Positions 45,855 through 56,655 of a DNA stretch of 64,000 bases are shown here, piece after piece. A model generated the notes under the pieces. It was not told the DNA's origin, searched no databases, and saw only the letters and a program-made list of their open reading frames with translations. Numbering within the stretch: position 1 is the stretch's first letter; each line of letters starts with the position of its first letter. The stretch is taken from the NCBI RefSeq assembly GCF_000160755.1, contig NZ_GG668576.1:1394031-1458030 (forward strand). Direction: 5' to 3'. The DNA is from Proteus mirabilis ATCC 29906. GTDB lineage: Bacteria; Pseudomonadota; Gammaproteobacteria; Enterobacterales; Enterobacteriaceae. The position numbers and the translations under genes are program-made.

Positions 45855-45884
45855 TGTGTAGTAAGCCAGGTACTATTACAATCC
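45850..45884 (-). promoter_or_regulatory. RAT element (ribonucleic antiterminator) for the BglG-type protein
   Basis: The minus strand starts GGATTGTAATAGT and ends ACTACACAAAACC. These ends match the bgl/sac RAT consensus (GGATTGT ... CAAAACC). TAGT pairs with ACTA and TGT with ACA across an asymmetric internal loop, as in other RATs. Confidence 0.85.
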
Positions 45885-46179
45885 CTACGTTTACTAGGAC
45901 GTTAACATGGGATATTTATATCGTCAAACTTAGCACGGTAAAGTTAGTAATAGATCACATATTTATCCGACTTATTAAAAAAAGATTGTTTAAGGTAAGA
46001 ACGATACCAGCTGATGGCTTTATATTTTAATTTATAACCATATGATAATATTTTATAAAAAATAAATATCCTCTAGATTAGCTCCAACACTTAAAAATAA
46101 CTTTTTTATCAGAAAAAATGACATTAATATCATTAGTATAAGTTTATTTTAATATAATAGGTCTATCTAAAGGTAAAAA
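45885..46179. other. Divergent promoter region (PTS operon / yjaB-like gene)
   Basis: About 295 bases without a gene. The minus side holds the promoter of the antiterminated operon, with a half CRP-like site (TGTGATCTATTACTA) near 45950. The plus side ends in a TATAAT box near 46155 before the yjaB-like gene. Confidence 0.4.
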
Positions 46180-46617
46180 ATGTTAAAAATCAGAATATCA
46201 CGCCCTTCAGAAGCACCTGAAATCATACAAATCTGGAAAAATTCAGTCGATGCTACACATGACTTTCTGACAGCTGACGATCGCCAAGAGATTGAAAAAG
46301 AAGTTATCGGTTTTTTTTCCGAAACACCGGTATGGGTTGCTACTAATCAACAAGATCGCCCACTCGGCTTTATGTTTTTACATGACGGTCATCTAGAGGC
46401 GCTTTTTATCGATGCATCAGCACGAGGGTTAGGGATAGGAAAACAGTTAATATCACACGCATTAACTCTTCATCCTAATTTAAGCGTTGATGTCAATGAA
46501 CAAAATCAGCAAGCCGTCGGTTTTTATCAGCATATGGGCTTTCAAATATCGGGACGTTCGGAGTTGGATAATCAAGGAAGAGCGTACCCATTATTGCATC
46601 TAAGTAGAGCTAAGTAA
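46180..46617 (+). CDS. yjaB: YjaB-like GNAT N-acetyltransferase
   Basis: A 145-residue acetyl-CoA-dependent acetyltransferase of the GNAT superfamily. The acetyl-CoA pyrophosphate loop is visible (ASARGLGIGKQLISHAL), and the C-terminal NEQNQQAVGFYQHMGF is characteristic. It resembles E. coli YjaB throughout (IWKNSVDATHDFLTA, LEALFIDA). The physiological substrate is not established. It is a single gene between the PTS locus and mutS. Confidence 0.9.
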   Translation: MLKIRISRPSEAPEIIQIWKNSVDATHDFLTADDRQEIEKEVIGFFSETPVWVATNQQDRPLGFMFLHDGHLEALFIDASARGLGIGKQLISHALTLHPNLSVDVNEQNQQAVGFYQHMGFQISGRSELDNQGRAYPLLHLSRAK

Positions 46618-46817
46618 GACAATAAGAAAACATAACTATTATTATTTTTCCAAAAAAATAAGCCATCACTCATACTTTTATTGGCAAAGATATTTAGATG
46701 ATTAAAGCAACACACTGAAACCTTATGGTATGATGTTTGTGAAATAAAACCAGATAGAGTTTAACAACCAATACTCACAAACGAGATAAACTTCAATACG
46801 TTAAGAAAGACGACACC

Positions 46818-49382
46818 ATGACTGACAGCCAAAATTTCGAATCCCACACCCCCATGATGCAGCAGTATCTTAAGCTTAAGGCAGAGCACCCAGAAATCTT
46901 ACTGTTTTATCGTATGGGTGACTTTTATGAACTGTTTTTTGATGATGCTAAAAAAGCCTCACGCTTATTAGATATTTCATTAACAAAACGAGGTCAGTCG
47001 GCAGGTCAACCTATCCCTATGGCTGGCGTTCCTCATCATGCGGTTGAAAACTATCTGGCTAAATTAGTGCAATTGGGAGAATCCGTTGCCATCTGTGAAC
47101 AAATTGGTGATCCGGCCACCAGCAAAGGCCCTGTTGAACGTAAAGTGATCCGTATTGTCACACCGGGCACCGTTACGGACGAAGCGCTACTTGAAGAGCG
47201 CCAAGACAATCTATTAGCCGCTATCTGGCAAGATAAAAATGGCGCTTTTGGTTATGCCACTTTAGATATTACCTCTGGACGTTTTCGGGTCACTGAAATG
47301 CCGGATAGTGAAAGTATGGCTGCCGAGCTGCAACGCACTCACCCAGCAGAACTACTCTATCCAGAAACCTTTGAGTCAATGGCATTAATTGAGCGTCAGC
47401 AAGGTTTACGCCGGCGTCCAATTTGGGAGTTTGAGTGTGAAACCGCCAAACAACAACTTAATTTACAGTTTGGAACCCGTGATTTAACTGGATTTGGTGT
47501 TGAAAATGCCCGACTTGCACTTTGTGCCGCAGGTTGCTTATTACAATATGTTAAAGATACGCAACGCACTGCGTTGCCTCATATTCGTAGCATTACCATG
47601 GAGCGTCCACAAGATACCATTATCTTAGATGCAGCCACTCGCCGTAATTTAGAATTAACCCAAAATCTTGCTGGCGGTTGTGATAACACCTTGGCATCTG
47701 TACTTGATCTGTGCGTGACCCCAATGGGAAGCCGCATGCTCAAACGTTGGATACACACCCCTTTACGCCAGCGTGAACAGTTAATTAAACGCCAAGATGC
47801 CATTAGTGCCTTACAACCCCTCTATTTTGAATTACAGCCTTTTTTACGTCAGGTGGGTGATTTAGAGCGGGTACTTGCTCGTTTAGCATTGCGCTCCGCT
47901 CGCCCTCGTGACTTATCACGTATGCGCCATGCCTTTCAACAATATCAAGATATCCACCAAGTGCTTGATCAGGCGGATATGCCCTATATTAAAGAATTAC
48001 AGCAGCGTATCAGCCAGTTTGATGAGTTGCGTGAATTACTGGAAAATGCCATTGTTGAAACACCACCCGTATTAGTACGCGATGGGGGTGTGATAGCCCC
48101 TGGTTATAATGCAGAATTAGATGAATGGCGAGCACTGGCTGACGGTGCGAGTGACTATCTTGAAAAGCTTGAAGTTCGTGAACGTGAAAAATGGGGTATT
48201 GATACCTTAAAGGTTGGCTTTAATGGGGTTCATGGTTACTACATACAAGTCAGTCGTGGCCAAAGCAATTTAGTCCCAATGCACTATGTGCGTCGTCAAA
48301 CACTGAAAAATGCTGAACGCTATATTATTCCTGAACTAAAAGAGTATGAAGACAAGGTATTAACCTCTAAAGGTAAAGCATTAGCAATTGAAAAAATGCT
48401 CTACGAAGAGCTTTTCGAAAAACTATTACCTCATCTAACCGCCTTACAAACCAGTGCTGAAGCGTTAGCTGAAACCGATGTTCTGGCTAATCTCGCTGAG
48501 CGTGCAGAATCACTCAATTATACACGCCCTGAATTAACAGAAAAAACAGGTATTCAAATCACTGATGGACGTCACCCTGTTGTAGAACAAGTACTGAGTG
48601 AGCCATTTATCTCAAACCCTCTACAACTCGCGCCTCAACGTCGTCTACTCATTATTACCGGCCCTAATATGGGCGGTAAAAGTACCTATATGCGTCAAGC
48701 GGCATTAATTACGCTACTGGCTTATATTGGTAGTTTTGTGCCCGCAGAAAAAGCGGTAATAGGCCCAATTGATCGTATTTTTACCCGCGTGGGTGCCTCT
48801 GACGATCTGGCTTCAGGTCGTTCAACATTTATGGTGGAAATGACAGAAACCGCAAATATTCTTCATAATGCCACTGAAAACAGTTTAGTGTTAATGGATG
48901 AAATTGGCCGAGGCACTTCTACTTATGATGGGCTTTCTCTCGCTTGGGCTTGTGCCGAAAATTTAGCGAATCGCATTAAAGCGATGACACTCTTTGCCAC
49001 ACACTATTTTGAATTAACGACACTGCCAGAAAAACTAGAAGGCACTGCCAATATTCACTTAGATGCGGTAGAGCATGGGGAAACTATTGCCTTTATGCAC
49101 AGTGTTCAAGAAGGTGCTGCCAGTAAAAGTTATGGTTTAGCGGTTGCGGCATTAGCCGGTGTGCCAAAAGAGGTGATCCGCCGTGCAAAGCAGAAATTAA
49201 AAGAGTTAGAAACCCTATCTGGTCATTCAGGGGCAAGCCATGTAGAAACGTCACAACTGATGTTATTAGCAGATATTGAGCCTTCTGAAGTTGAATTAGC
49301 ATTAAATAAAATTGATCCTGATTCATTAACTCCAAAACAAGCGTTGGAATTGCTCTATCACTTAAAAGAGCTAAATAAATAA
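46818..49382 (+). CDS. mutS: MutS, DNA mismatch recognition ATPase
   Basis: Recognises base mismatches and small loops and starts methyl-directed repair with MutL and MutH. The 854-residue protein has the mismatch-binding Phe-x-Glu motif in the N-terminal domain (RMGDFYELF), the Walker A loop [13 protein letters not shown] near residue 617, Walker B ([12 protein letters not shown]) and the C-terminal HTH and tetramer region. It closely matches E. coli MutS (853 residues). It is convergent with rpoS over a shared hairpin. Confidence 0.98.
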   Translation: MTDSQNFESHTPMMQQYLKLKAEHPEILLFYRMGDFYELFFDDAKKASRLLDISLTKRGQSAGQPIPMAGVPHHAVENYLAKLVQLGESVAICEQIGDPATSKGPVERKVIRIVTPGTVTDEALLEERQDNLLAAIWQDKNGAFGYATLDITSGRFRVTEMPDSESMAAELQRTHPAELLYPETFESMALIERQQGLRRRPIWEFECETAKQQLNLQFGTRDLTGFGVENARLALCAAGCLLQYVKDTQRTALPHIRSITMERPQDTIILDAATRRNLELTQNLAGGCDNTLASVLDLCVTPMGSRMLKRWIHTPLRQREQLIKRQDAISALQPLYFELQPFLRQVGDLERVLARLALRSARPRDLSRMRHAFQQYQDIHQVLDQADMPYIKELQQRISQFDELRELLENAIVETPPVLVRDGGVIAPGYNAELDEWRALADGASDYLEKLEVREREKWGIDTLKVGFNGVHGYYIQVSRGQSNLVPMHYVRRQTLKNAERYIIPELKEYEDKVLTSKGKALAIEKMLYEELFEKLLPHLTALQTSAEALAETDVLANLAERAESLNYTRPELTEKTGIQITDGRHPVVEQVLSEPFISNPLQLAPQRRLLIITGPNMGGKSTYMRQAALITLLAYIGSFVPAEKAVIGPIDRIFTRVGASDDLASGRSTFMVEMTETANILHNATENSLVLMDEIGRGTSTYDGLSLAWACAENLANRIKAMTLFATHYFELTTLPEKLEGTANIHLDAVEHGETIAFMHSVQEGAASKSYGLAVAALAGVPKEVIRRAKQKLKELETLSGHSGASHVETSQLMLLADIEPSEVELALNKIDPDSLTPKQALELLYHLKELNK

Positions 49383-49390
49383 CAAAAGAA

Positions 49391-49421
49391 AAGCCGATTA
49401 GTTAATTTAACTAATCGGCTT
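49391..49421. terminator. Bidirectional terminator between mutS and rpoS
   Basis: Near-perfect long dyad: AAGCCGATTAGTTAA (49391-49405) with TTAACTAATCGGCTT (49407-49421). It begins eight bases after the mutS stop. T- or A-runs are limited, but the stem is strong. Confidence 0.82.
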
Positions 49422-49447
49422 GATAACGCATTGAGCATCTAAAGCAA

Positions 49448-50437
49448 CTAGTTCATCTTAAAAAGTGCCTCTATGCATAATCCTTGCCCTTGCAGAATAT
49501 CTTTTAAACGACGCAATCCCTCAACTTGGATCTGACGAACCCGCTCTCTTGTCAAACCAATTTCTCGACCAACATCTTCTAATGTTTCAGCCTCGTAACC
49601 CAGTAATCCAAAGCGACGCGCTAATACTTCACGCTGTTTTGGATTTAATTCAAATAACCATTTTACGATATTTTCCTTGAGGTTATTATTTTGAATGGTT
49701 GCTTCTGGCCCTTCTTCATTTTCGTCTGAAATAATATCTAGTAAGGCTTTATCTGAATCCCCACCAATCGGTGTATCAACAGAAGAAATACGTTCATTTA
49801 AACGTAGCATTTTGCTGACATCATCGACCGGTTTATCCAGCGTTTGCGCAATTTCTTCAACACTTGGCTCATGATCGAGCTTATGTGCTAATTCTCTTGC
49901 GGTTCTTAAATAGACATTGAGTTCTTTAACGATATGAATGGGGAGACGAATAGTGCGGGTTTGGTTCATAATGGCACGTTCAATAGTTTGACGTATCCAC
50001 CATGTGGCATAGGTTGAAAAACGAAACCCTTTTTCAGGATCAAACTTTTCAACAGCACGAATAAGGCCTAAATTACCTTCTTCAATTAAGTCAAGAAGAG
50101 CTAACCCTCGGTTCGTATAACGGCGAGATATTTTAACAACTAAACGTAGATTACTCTCTATCATCCGTTGTCTTGATGGGATATCACCTCGTAACGCTCT
50201 ACGAGCAAAGAATACTTCTTCTTCAGCACTCAACAATGGAGAATAGCCAATTTCTCCTAAATAGAGCTGAGTTGCATCTAACGCACGCTGATTGACTCCT
50301 TCAATGAGTTCAATTTCATCTTGAGCGTCAGATTCATTTTCAGCCTCTTTTGTTGCGGCTGCTTCATCGAACTCTTCCATGTTCTCATCAATATCATCAG
50401 TATATAACTCGTCTACTCTTAGCGTACTTTGGCTCAT
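49448..50437 (-). CDS. rpoS: RpoS, stationary-phase sigma factor (sigma-38)
   Basis: Alternative sigma-70-family factor for the general stress and stationary-phase response. The 329-residue protein has regions 1.2 ([14 protein letters not shown]), 2 ([18 protein letters not shown], then [15 protein letters not shown]), 3 ([15 protein letters not shown]) and 4 ([20 protein letters not shown]). It matches E. coli RpoS in length (330). GGGTAGGAGC before ATG is a leader segment also conserved in E. coli. A 674-base gap separates it from nlpD, and a strong terminator closes nlpD, so most transcription must start in the gap. Confidence 0.98.
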   Translation of the reverse strand: MSQSTLRVDELYTDDIDENMEEFDEAAATKEAENESDAQDEIELIEGVNQRALDATQLYLGEIGYSPLLSAEEEVFFARRALRGDIPSRQRMIESNLRLVVKISRRYTNRGLALLDLIEEGNLGLIRAVEKFDPEKGFRFSTYATWWIRQTIERAIMNQTRTIRLPIHIVKELNVYLRTARELAHKLDHEPSVEEIAQTLDKPVDDVSKMLRLNERISSVDTPIGGDSDKALLDIISDENEEGPEATIQNNNLKENIVKWLFELNPKQREVLARRFGLLGYEAETLEDVGREIGLTRERVRQIQVEGLRRLKDILQGQGLCIEALFKMN

Positions 50438-51041
50438 CAGCTGCTCCTACCCTTGATAATTTAGGTAAACGACGCTCTTAATGAGATCGATTTACCAGTT
50501 TATCGCTGTGTCACGACACAACGGGTTTACTGATTTTCCCTTGTAACGAATTACAAAATAAAAAAATAACATAATCTGTTTTACTGTTAATTTACTTTAT
50601 AGTTTATTCAATATATTTATTAACTATAAGTATTAGTTATTAACAGCAATTATTATTATTTTACGTATATTTATCTATACGTATATTCACTGTTTAACAA
50701 GCAATATGTGACAATGTACATCAAAAAAAAGATAAACAAAAATCCGCAATAATAAAATAATATTCAATAATATATATTATTCTAAAGATAAGACAAAAAA
50801 CAAACCTATAATAAAAACAATAAGTTAATTCAATACACTATCTTTGAATACATTAGATTTTTATTCATACTTTTAACTAACGTTTTTTAGCATACTCATT
50901 CATTGTTCGATAATCAACAGTCTAATTTAATCTTATCTATAATTTGACAGAAATATCTCATTTTGCTTACGTTCCAACTAAGCAATCTTACTTAGTGAAA
51001 GAAATTTATTTTCAAGGTTTTAATTAATTTAATAACTAAAA
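50438..51041 (-). promoter_or_regulatory. rpoS upstream region / probable long 5' leader
   Basis: About 600 AT-rich bases between the nlpD terminator and rpoS with no gene. In E. coli the main rpoS promoter lies inside nlpD and gives a leader of several hundred bases, held shut by a hairpin and opened by small RNAs with Hfq. The part next to rpoS contains the palindrome TGTGTC/GACACA near 50505-50520 and the conserved GGGTAGGAGC. The promoter itself was not located. Confidence 0.55.
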
Positions 51042-51073
51042 AAGCCCTTTTGTTAATATTAACAAAAGGGCTT
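51042..51073 (-). terminator. Intrinsic terminator between nlpD and rpoS
   Basis: Perfect 16-base arms (51042-51057 and 51058-51073), GC-rich at the base (AAGCCC/GGGCTT). On the minus strand TTTTT follows the stem. It lies 39 bases after the nlpD stop. Confidence 0.9.
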
Positions 51074-51111
51074 AATTTTCAGATTATTCACTAACAACGT
51101 TAAGCGTTTAT

Positions 51112-52236
51112 TTATCTTTTAGGTAAATAGCTCATTGGGTTAAGTGATTTTTCTTTATAACGGATCTCAAAGTGTAATCGAACAGAACTAGTACCAGTAC
51201 TTCCCATGGTCGCAATTTGCTGTCCTGCATTTACATTTTGCTGTTCACGTACCAAGATTGTATCGTTATGAGCATAAGCACTGAGATATTCATCATTATG
51301 TTTAATGATAACTAAATTACCATAACCTCGTAATGCGCTCCCTGCATAAACCACTTTACCTGCGGCTGTTGCCACAATGGGTGAACCTCGTGTACCACTA
51401 ATATCAATACCTTTATTACCACCAGGTGCATTTGAGTAGCTCTCAATAATTTTACCTTGTGCTGGCCATACCCATTTACCTGTTGCGGCTGCAGGTTTAG
51501 AGGTTGCCGTTGTGTTATTACTGGTTGTTGCCGAAGTTGTTGGTGTCGAAGTCGTTGTCTTTGGCGGTGTCGTTGTTGTTGGTTTCGTGATCAACGGCCC
51601 CATTGAGCTATTATTATTTGACGGCTTAGTTTGTGCCGTCTGAACGCCTTCACTACTTGGTTTATTAATTACTGAAGTATTTACATTGGTATTGGTACCG
51701 GTATTAACTTGACGGTTACCAATCTTAAGTACTTGTCCAACATTTAAGCTATATGGCTCTGGAATATTGTTCATTGAGGCCAAATCTTTTACATCACTAT
51801 CCGTGATCCACGCAATATAAAACATTGTATCGCCACGTTTAACCGTATAAGTGTTACCGCTGTAATTCCCTTTAGGGATATTGTCATAATTACGGTTATA
51901 CACAATGCGTCCGCTACCATCCGTATTGACATTTTGAGGGGTAACATTTTGCGTACGAGGCTGGCTTTGAGGCTGCGCGGTTGTGTTATTCACTCTAATA
52001 GAAGGAGGAGGCGTTGTTTGTAACGGAGTTGAACCTCTTTCAATAGGTGTTGCCACTCCTGCATTACTGTTAGTTGTAACAGGTGATGTAGAAACGGTAC
52101 GATTTGACGAACTATCATTGACAGAGGTTATCGGTGCAGGACGATAAGGCGTGTCGGCACAGCCTGTTAATGCAAATCCGATTACCGAACACATGATTGC
52201 CCAGCGGACATGCTTAATTGGGCTTTCTGAATTCAT
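51112..52236 (-). CDS. nlpD: NlpD, murein hydrolase activator lipoprotein
   Basis: Outer-membrane lipoprotein that activates the amidase AmiC during septal peptidoglycan splitting. The 374-residue precursor has a lipobox ending at Cys26 (GFALTGC), a long Thr/Asn/Pro-rich linker, a LysM domain near residues 128-176 (YTVKRGDTMFYIAW) and a C-terminal LytM/M23 domain. The zinc ligands are degenerate (GNKGIDIS where active enzymes have His, and RLHFE in place of HLHFE), as in known NlpD, so it is an activator and not an enzyme. GGAGAAGGAAGT precedes ATG. Confidence 0.96.
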   Translation of the reverse strand: MNSESPIKHVRWAIMCSVIGFALTGCADTPYRPAPITSVNDSSSNRTVSTSPVTTNSNAGVATPIERGSTPLQTTPPPSIRVNNTTAQPQSQPRTQNVTPQNVNTDGSGRIVYNRNYDNIPKGNYSGNTYTVKRGDTMFYIAWITDSDVKDLASMNNIPEPYSLNVGQVLKIGNRQVNTGTNTNVNTSVINKPSSEGVQTAQTKPSNNNSSMGPLITKPTTTTPPKTTTSTPTTSATTSNNTTATSKPAAATGKWVWPAQGKIIESYSNAPGGNKGIDISGTRGSPIVATAAGKVVYAGSALRGYGNLVIIKHNDEYLSAYAHNDTILVREQQNVNAGQQIATMGSTGTSSVRLHFEIRYKEKSLNPMSYLPKR

Positions 52237-52389
52237 ACTTCCTTCTCCCTTTTAAAAGGCATTAGCGTCTAGCAATTTGTTGAGTAACACAAAGAGACTG
52301 CAATTTTTTGAAAATATTTCATTTATTAGTGCAGATTACGACAAGCTACAAAAAAGCAGTAATAAAAAATGGTCAGATTTATCTGGAAG

Positions 52390-53016
52390 TTATGCTAACT
52401 CACCCGCAATTAGGGGGACAAAGCGTACAGCCTCGATAGATTGATAGTGAAAATCATTACCTAAACGACGAATAAACTTAAGCATCTGCTGCTGTTCACC
52501 GACAGGAATGATCATCCTGCCACCATCAGCTAATTGCATCAAGAGTCGTTGCGGTACTTCTGTTGCACAGGCAGTAACAATAATAGCATTAAAGGGGCCT
52601 TTTGATACCCAACCTTCCCAACCATCACCATGACGAGTCGAAATATTATGTAAATCAAGGTGTTTAAAGCGTCGTTTTGCCTGCCACTGCAATATTTTTA
52701 TCCGTTCAACTGAACTGACATGATGCACTAAGTTTGCTAATACTGCAGTTTGATAACCAGAGCCTGTGCCAATCTCTAACACAGAATCCGTTGCTTGTAA
52801 TTCAAGCAGTGATGTCATTTTAGCAACAATATAAGGCTGTGAAATAGTTTGACCATTACCAATAGGTAAAGCCGTATTTTCATAAGCCTTATGGGAGAGC
52901 GCTTCATCAATAAATAGCTCTCGGGGTACTTTGCTCATAGCTTCCAACAGACGCTCATCATTGATGCCGTGTTGTTTTAACATTGTCAGTAAGTCTTTCA
53001 TTGACCGACTTAACAT
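52390..53016 (-). CDS. pcm: Pcm, protein-L-isoaspartate O-methyltransferase
   Basis: Repairs isoaspartyl residues in damaged proteins using S-adenosylmethionine. The 208-residue protein has the SAM motif [16 protein letters not shown], the substrate motif [17 protein letters not shown] and the C-terminal [14 protein letters not shown], matching E. coli Pcm along its length. Its start lies seven bases inside the end of surE, so the two are translationally coupled. A gap of 153 bases follows before nlpD. Confidence 0.97.
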   Translation of the reverse strand: MLSRSMKDLLTMLKQHGINDERLLEAMSKVPRELFIDEALSHKAYENTALPIGNGQTISQPYIVAKMTSLLELQATDSVLEIGTGSGYQTAVLANLVHHVSSVERIKILQWQAKRRFKHLDLHNISTRHGDGWEGWVSKGPFNAIIVTACATEVPQRLLMQLADGGRMIIPVGEQQQMLKFIRRLGNDFHYQSIEAVRFVPLIAGELA

Positions 53017-53777
53017 GTTTTTTCGACCTCTGCTTTATTTAACCAATCTTTTAATAACTCAAGCGCTTTATACGCTGTTGAATCAACATGTAATGGTGTG
53101 ATGGAGACATAACCTGCATCAACCGCTGCAAAATCTGTATCCGGCCCCACATCATTTTTTTCGCCAGGAGGCCCGATCCAATAAAGGGTATTTCCTTTTG
53201 GATCTGTTTGTGTATAAACATGTTGTGAAGCATGACGACTTCCACAACGTGTTATACGAAAACCTTTGATCTCCGCTAACGGAATATCAGGCACATTAAT
53301 ATTTAAAATATTCCCAGCTCTTAAAGGTACTCGTTGTAGCATAGCTAAAACATCACAAGTCACTTGGGCTGCGGTGTCAAAATGCGTTTCGCCATCAAGT
53401 GATACCGCAATCGCAGGTAAACCTAAGAACCGGCCCTCAGTAGCGGCAGCAACCGTACCTGAGTAAAGCACATCATCCCCTAAATTAGGGCCATGATTAA
53501 TGCCAGACACCACAATATCTGGACGCGGTCTGACGAGATGATTAACACCGAGATAGACACAATCCGTGGGTGTACCTTCAACTATCGCAATATCACCATT
53601 TTCATGTCGCTGTTTACGTAACGGTCTATCAATAGTTAATGAATTGGATGCTGCACTACGATTGCGATCCGGTGCGACAATTTGTACATCATAACGCTGG
53701 CGTAAGGCTTTTGCGAGTGTCTGTATCCCTTTTGCCATAACACCATCGTCATTACTCACTAATATTTTCAGCATCAA
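53010..53777 (-). CDS. surE: SurE, 5'/3'-nucleotidase
   Basis: Metal-dependent nucleotidase and exopolyphosphatase linked to stationary-phase survival. The 255-residue protein has the conserved N-terminal metal site [14 protein letters not shown], the SNSLTID loop and [20 protein letters not shown]. It overlaps truD upstream by 26 bases and pcm downstream by seven. An in-frame ATG one codon in (53774) is an equally good start. Confidence 0.97.
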   Translation of the reverse strand: MMLKILVSNDDGVMAKGIQTLAKALRQRYDVQIVAPDRNRSAASNSLTIDRPLRKQRHENGDIAIVEGTPTDCVYLGVNHLVRPRPDIVVSGINHGPNLGDDVLYSGTVAAATEGRFLGLPAIAVSLDGETHFDTAAQVTCDVLAMLQRVPLRAGNILNINVPDIPLAEIKGFRITRCGSRHASQHVYTQTDPKGNTLYWIGPPGEKNDVGPDTDFAAVDAGYVSITPLHVDSTAYKALELLKDWLNKAEVEKTC

Positions 53778-54804
53778 TATTCCCTAATAATATCAATTCA
53801 CGGACAACGCTAGTGGCAAAACTTCCTGCTGGCAAAAAGAACGATAAAGAAACCGTAGTATCATCTAGCCAATGCCATGACATATTTTCTGGTAGCAAAT
53901 TAATCGCACGGCGAGTGGTATCAACTCGCTCTTGTTGCGCTAATGACCATAATGCTTCGTAGTCAGCTAAGCTGTCGGTTTCAAATATCAGTGCTTGAGC
54001 TTGTGTACCTAAGTCACCTTTACCCGGCAGTGGAGCGGTAATATGTATATCATGCTCTTCATAGCGTGTTTGTGTTTGGGCAAGTTCCGCTTCTTCTGCC
54101 ACAAACCAACTTCTTTTACCGTGCAATTGCATCGCATCACCACAAAGCACTTGAGTATAAATATGACGCTCAAGTCGTTGGCTCACCAGATGATTAAACA
54201 TCGCACTACGTGCTGCTGAGAGATAAAAGCTACGTTTGCTACGCTCTTTTACCCGAATTTCATTGGTTGCCCAACGCCATGCTTGGCGTAAATTGTCGCC
54301 ATTACGACCAAAGCGTTGCACACCAAAATAGTTAGGAACCCCTTGTTTCTGTATCTCTACTAGACGAGTTTCCACCGATGTCACATCGGAGATATCACGT
54401 AATACTAAGGTGAAATGGTTCCCTTTTAATGTACCAATTCGTAGCTTACGTTGCTGGCGGGTAGTTGCTAATATTTCGCAACCTTCTAACGTAAATTGAC
54501 TAAAGTCGGGCATCTCTTTACCCGGCATACGTAAACAAAACCATTGTTCCGTAACCGCATTTCTGTCTTTGAGCCCAGCATAACTAGCATCTCGAGGATG
54601 AATACCGGCAAATTTAGCTAACTTTTCAGCCACAAAAGCCGTATTACAACCTGTTTTTCTGACCCTAACCATCACGTGTTCGCCTTCACCATCTAAGGTA
54701 AAGCCGAGATCTTCGCTGACCTTAAAATCTTCTGGTGTCGATTTTAATCGCCCTGTCGCTGTCGGTTTGCCATGTAGCCAATGAAGTTCTGGTAAATCAC
54801 TCAT
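53752..54804 (-). CDS. truD: TruD, tRNA pseudouridine-13 synthase
   Basis: Converts U13 of tRNA-Glu to pseudouridine. The 350-residue protein has the catalytic-loop sequence [17 protein letters not shown], in which the Asp is the nucleophile, as well as [12 protein letters not shown] and the C-terminal [17 protein letters not shown]. The length matches E. coli TruD (349). It overlaps ispF by four bases. Confidence 0.97.
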   Translation of the reverse strand: MSDLPELHWLHGKPTATGRLKSTPEDFKVSEDLGFTLDGEGEHVMVRVRKTGCNTAFVAEKLAKFAGIHPRDASYAGLKDRNAVTEQWFCLRMPGKEMPDFSQFTLEGCEILATTRQQRKLRIGTLKGNHFTLVLRDISDVTSVETRLVEIQKQGVPNYFGVQRFGRNGDNLRQAWRWATNEIRVKERSKRSFYLSAARSAMFNHLVSQRLERHIYTQVLCGDAMQLHGKRSWFVAEEAELAQTQTRYEEHDIHITAPLPGKGDLGTQAQALIFETDSLADYEALWSLAQQERVDTTRRAINLLPENMSWHWLDDTTVSLSFFLPAGSFATSVVRELILLGNIDAENISE

Positions 54805-55286
54805 TGAGATAAAGACTCTTTGATTAATAACACCACCGCTTCACAAGCGATACCTTCTTTGCGTCCTACAAAACCTAATTTCTCAGTAGTGGTCGCTTTA
54901 ACATTGATATCATCGACATGACAATGGAGATCTTCAGCAATATTGACACGCATTTGTGGAGTATGAGGTAGCATTTTAGGTGCCTGAGCAATAATAGTGA
55001 CATCAAGATTACCAATACGGTAACCTTTAGCCATCACTCTTGAAAAGGCTTCGCGCAATAATACTCGGCTATCCGCACCTTTATAAGCCGGATCGGTATC
55101 AGGAAATAACGTACCAATATCGCCCATCGCAACAGCACCTAAAATGGCATCTGTCACCGCATGTAGTACAACATCACCATCTGAATGGGCTAGTAGACCT
55201 TGTTCATAAGGAATTCTCACACCACCAATAATAATTGGGCCTTCTCCGCCAAATTTATGTACATCATAACCGTGTCCAATTCTCAT
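54801..55286 (-). CDS. ispF: IspF, 2-C-methyl-D-erythritol 2,4-cyclodiphosphate synthase
   Basis: Fifth step of the MEP isoprenoid pathway; forms the cyclic diphosphate and releases CMP. The 161-residue protein has the zinc site in [10 protein letters not shown], the motif [21 protein letters not shown] and the C-terminal [18 protein letters not shown]. It starts one base after the ispD stop, and its stop overlaps truD. Confidence 0.98.
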   Translation of the reverse strand: MRIGHGYDVHKFGGEGPIIIGGVRIPYEQGLLAHSDGDVVLHAVTDAILGAVAMGDIGTLFPDTDPAYKGADSRVLLREAFSRVMAKGYRIGNLDVTIIAQAPKMLPHTPQMRVNIAEDLHCHVDDINVKATTTEKLGFVGRKEGIACEAVVLLIKESLSQ

Positions 55287-55287
55287 A

Positions 55288-56034
55288 TTATGTGTTCCTT
55301 ATGCTGGTAATTTGTCGAGAGAGGAAAAATTCTGCAAGAGCCAAGTCTTCTGGTTGTGTGACTTTTATATTATCCGCACGGCCTTTAACTAATAAGGGTT
55401 CATATCCACCAAATTCCATCGCAGATGCTTCATCAGTAATGGGTACGTTCTGTGCCAATGCGTTTTCAAGATTTTGTTTTAACAAGGCCGCAGGGAAAAA
55501 TTGTGGCGTTAAAGCATGCCATAGCGTGTCTCTTGCCACTGTTTTTTCAATATGGTTATCTTGTTGATGACTACGTTTCATCGTATCACGCACAGGAGAG
55601 GCTAAGATCCCACCACAAAATTGAGGATCAAGATGGTTATCATCAATGAGTTGAATAAGATTATCCAAATCACTAAAGGACAGGCAGGGTCTTGCCGCAT
55701 CATGAACTAGCGCCCATGTATTTTGCGCAAGATGTTCTGTAATATAGCGAAGCCCTGATAATACCGAATCAGCACGTTGCCCCCCTCCTTTAACGACAAT
55801 AATTCGTTTATCTTTAGCAAGAGCTAGGTGATAAAAATAGTCATCTTCTGGGTTAATTGCGACAATAATTTGCGAAATGCGTGGATGTTTTAATAGCGCA
55901 TTAATAGTATGTTCAAGGATAGTCAATCTGCCAATTTTAAGGTATTGCTTCGGGCAGGTTGCTTGCATTCGACTACCTATGCCGGCAGCGGGAATAACCG
56001 CCACAATAGGAAAAGTAGAGTTTGGTATATTCAT
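55288..56034 (-). CDS. ispD: IspD, 2-C-methyl-D-erythritol 4-phosphate cytidylyltransferase
   Basis: Third step of the MEP pathway; couples CTP to MEP. The 248-residue protein has the CTP-binding loop [28 protein letters not shown], and [11 protein letters not shown]. The frame can be read from a GTG at 56058, but ATG at 56034 (MNIPNSTFP) is preferred by homology; neither has a strong ribosome site. It follows ftsB by 39 bases from this start. Confidence 0.96.
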   Translation of the reverse strand: MNIPNSTFPIVAVIPAAGIGSRMQATCPKQYLKIGRLTILEHTINALLKHPRISQIIVAINPEDDYFYHLALAKDKRIIVVKGGGQRADSVLSGLRYITEHLAQNTWALVHDAARPCLSFSDLDNLIQLIDDNHLDPQFCGGILASPVRDTMKRSHQQDNHIEKTVARDTLWHALTPQFFPAALLKQNLENALAQNVPITDEASAMEFGGYEPLLVKGRADNIKVTQPEDLALAEFFLSRQITSIRNT

Positions 56035-56073
56035 TATAGTATTTATATCAAGGCACACTATTAATTCAACAAA

Positions 56074-56364
56074 TTAACGACGTGGTTGGGATTTATCATT
56101 AACAATACGATAAAAGCTTTCATTAGGCTTTATCATGCCAAGTTCACTACGAGCACGCTCATCTAATGCTTCTTGCCCGCCATTGAGGTCATCAATCTCC
56201 GCAAATAAGCGATCATTACGCGACTTTAATTGTGCGTTTTGCGCTAATGCAGATTCAACTTCTTGACTTACTTTGTTGTAATCATGAATACCATTTTTAC
56301 CTAACCACAATGAATATTGTAGAAAACCAAGTAAGATCAGAAGTAAGACTGTTAATTTCCCCAT
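56074..56364 (-). CDS. ftsB: FtsB, cell-division protein
   Basis: Small bitopic inner-membrane protein of the FtsQ-FtsB-FtsL divisome complex. The 96-residue protein has one N-terminal membrane helix ([19 protein letters not shown]), a coiled coil (residues about 30-65) and the family motif [20 protein letters not shown]. The frame extends 19 codons upstream, but ATG at 56364 (MGKLTVLL) follows GGGGGTGG and matches E. coli FtsB exactly. It is the first gene of the ftsB-ispD-ispF-truD-surE-pcm run. Confidence 0.97.
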   Translation of the reverse strand: MGKLTVLLLILLGFLQYSLWLGKNGIHDYNKVSQEVESALAQNAQLKSRNDRLFAEIDDLNGGQEALDERARSELGMIKPNESFYRIVNDKSQPRR

Positions 56365-56610
56365 TACCACCCCCAAAATGAATGGGCTAATCATCCCACA
56401 ACTCTCCCATCTGCGCCACAAAAGCGCGCAGATATATTACATGAATATTCGTATTCCCCCCACCCTTAACATAAACAATCACGCTATTTTTCAGATAAAG
56501 TATAAGTTATATGCTTAAAAGCGCGTTTTTATCTACTGGAGTGGTAAGTAAAGAAGTGGTATTTACACTGTATTTGCCGCCAAATCAGTTTATTAAAAAA
56601 CCCCTTCTAT

Positions 56611-56650
56611 CCCTACATATTTTCCCAGATAAGAGAAAATGATGTAGAGA
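56611..56650 (-). terminator. Terminator after cysC
   Basis: Imperfect dyad CTACATATTTTC / GAAAATGATGTAG with a T-run (GGGGTTTTTT) further along the minus strand. It overlaps the cysC end region and would close the cysGDNC transcript before ftsB. The rest of 56365-56655 has no other clear feature. Confidence 0.6.
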
Positions 56651-56655
56651 TATGA

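Noticed and set aside
25245-46000. The accessory region as a recent mobile element
   Set aside because: No integrase, transposase, tRNA target or flanking direct repeats were found; presence in relatives needs comparison.
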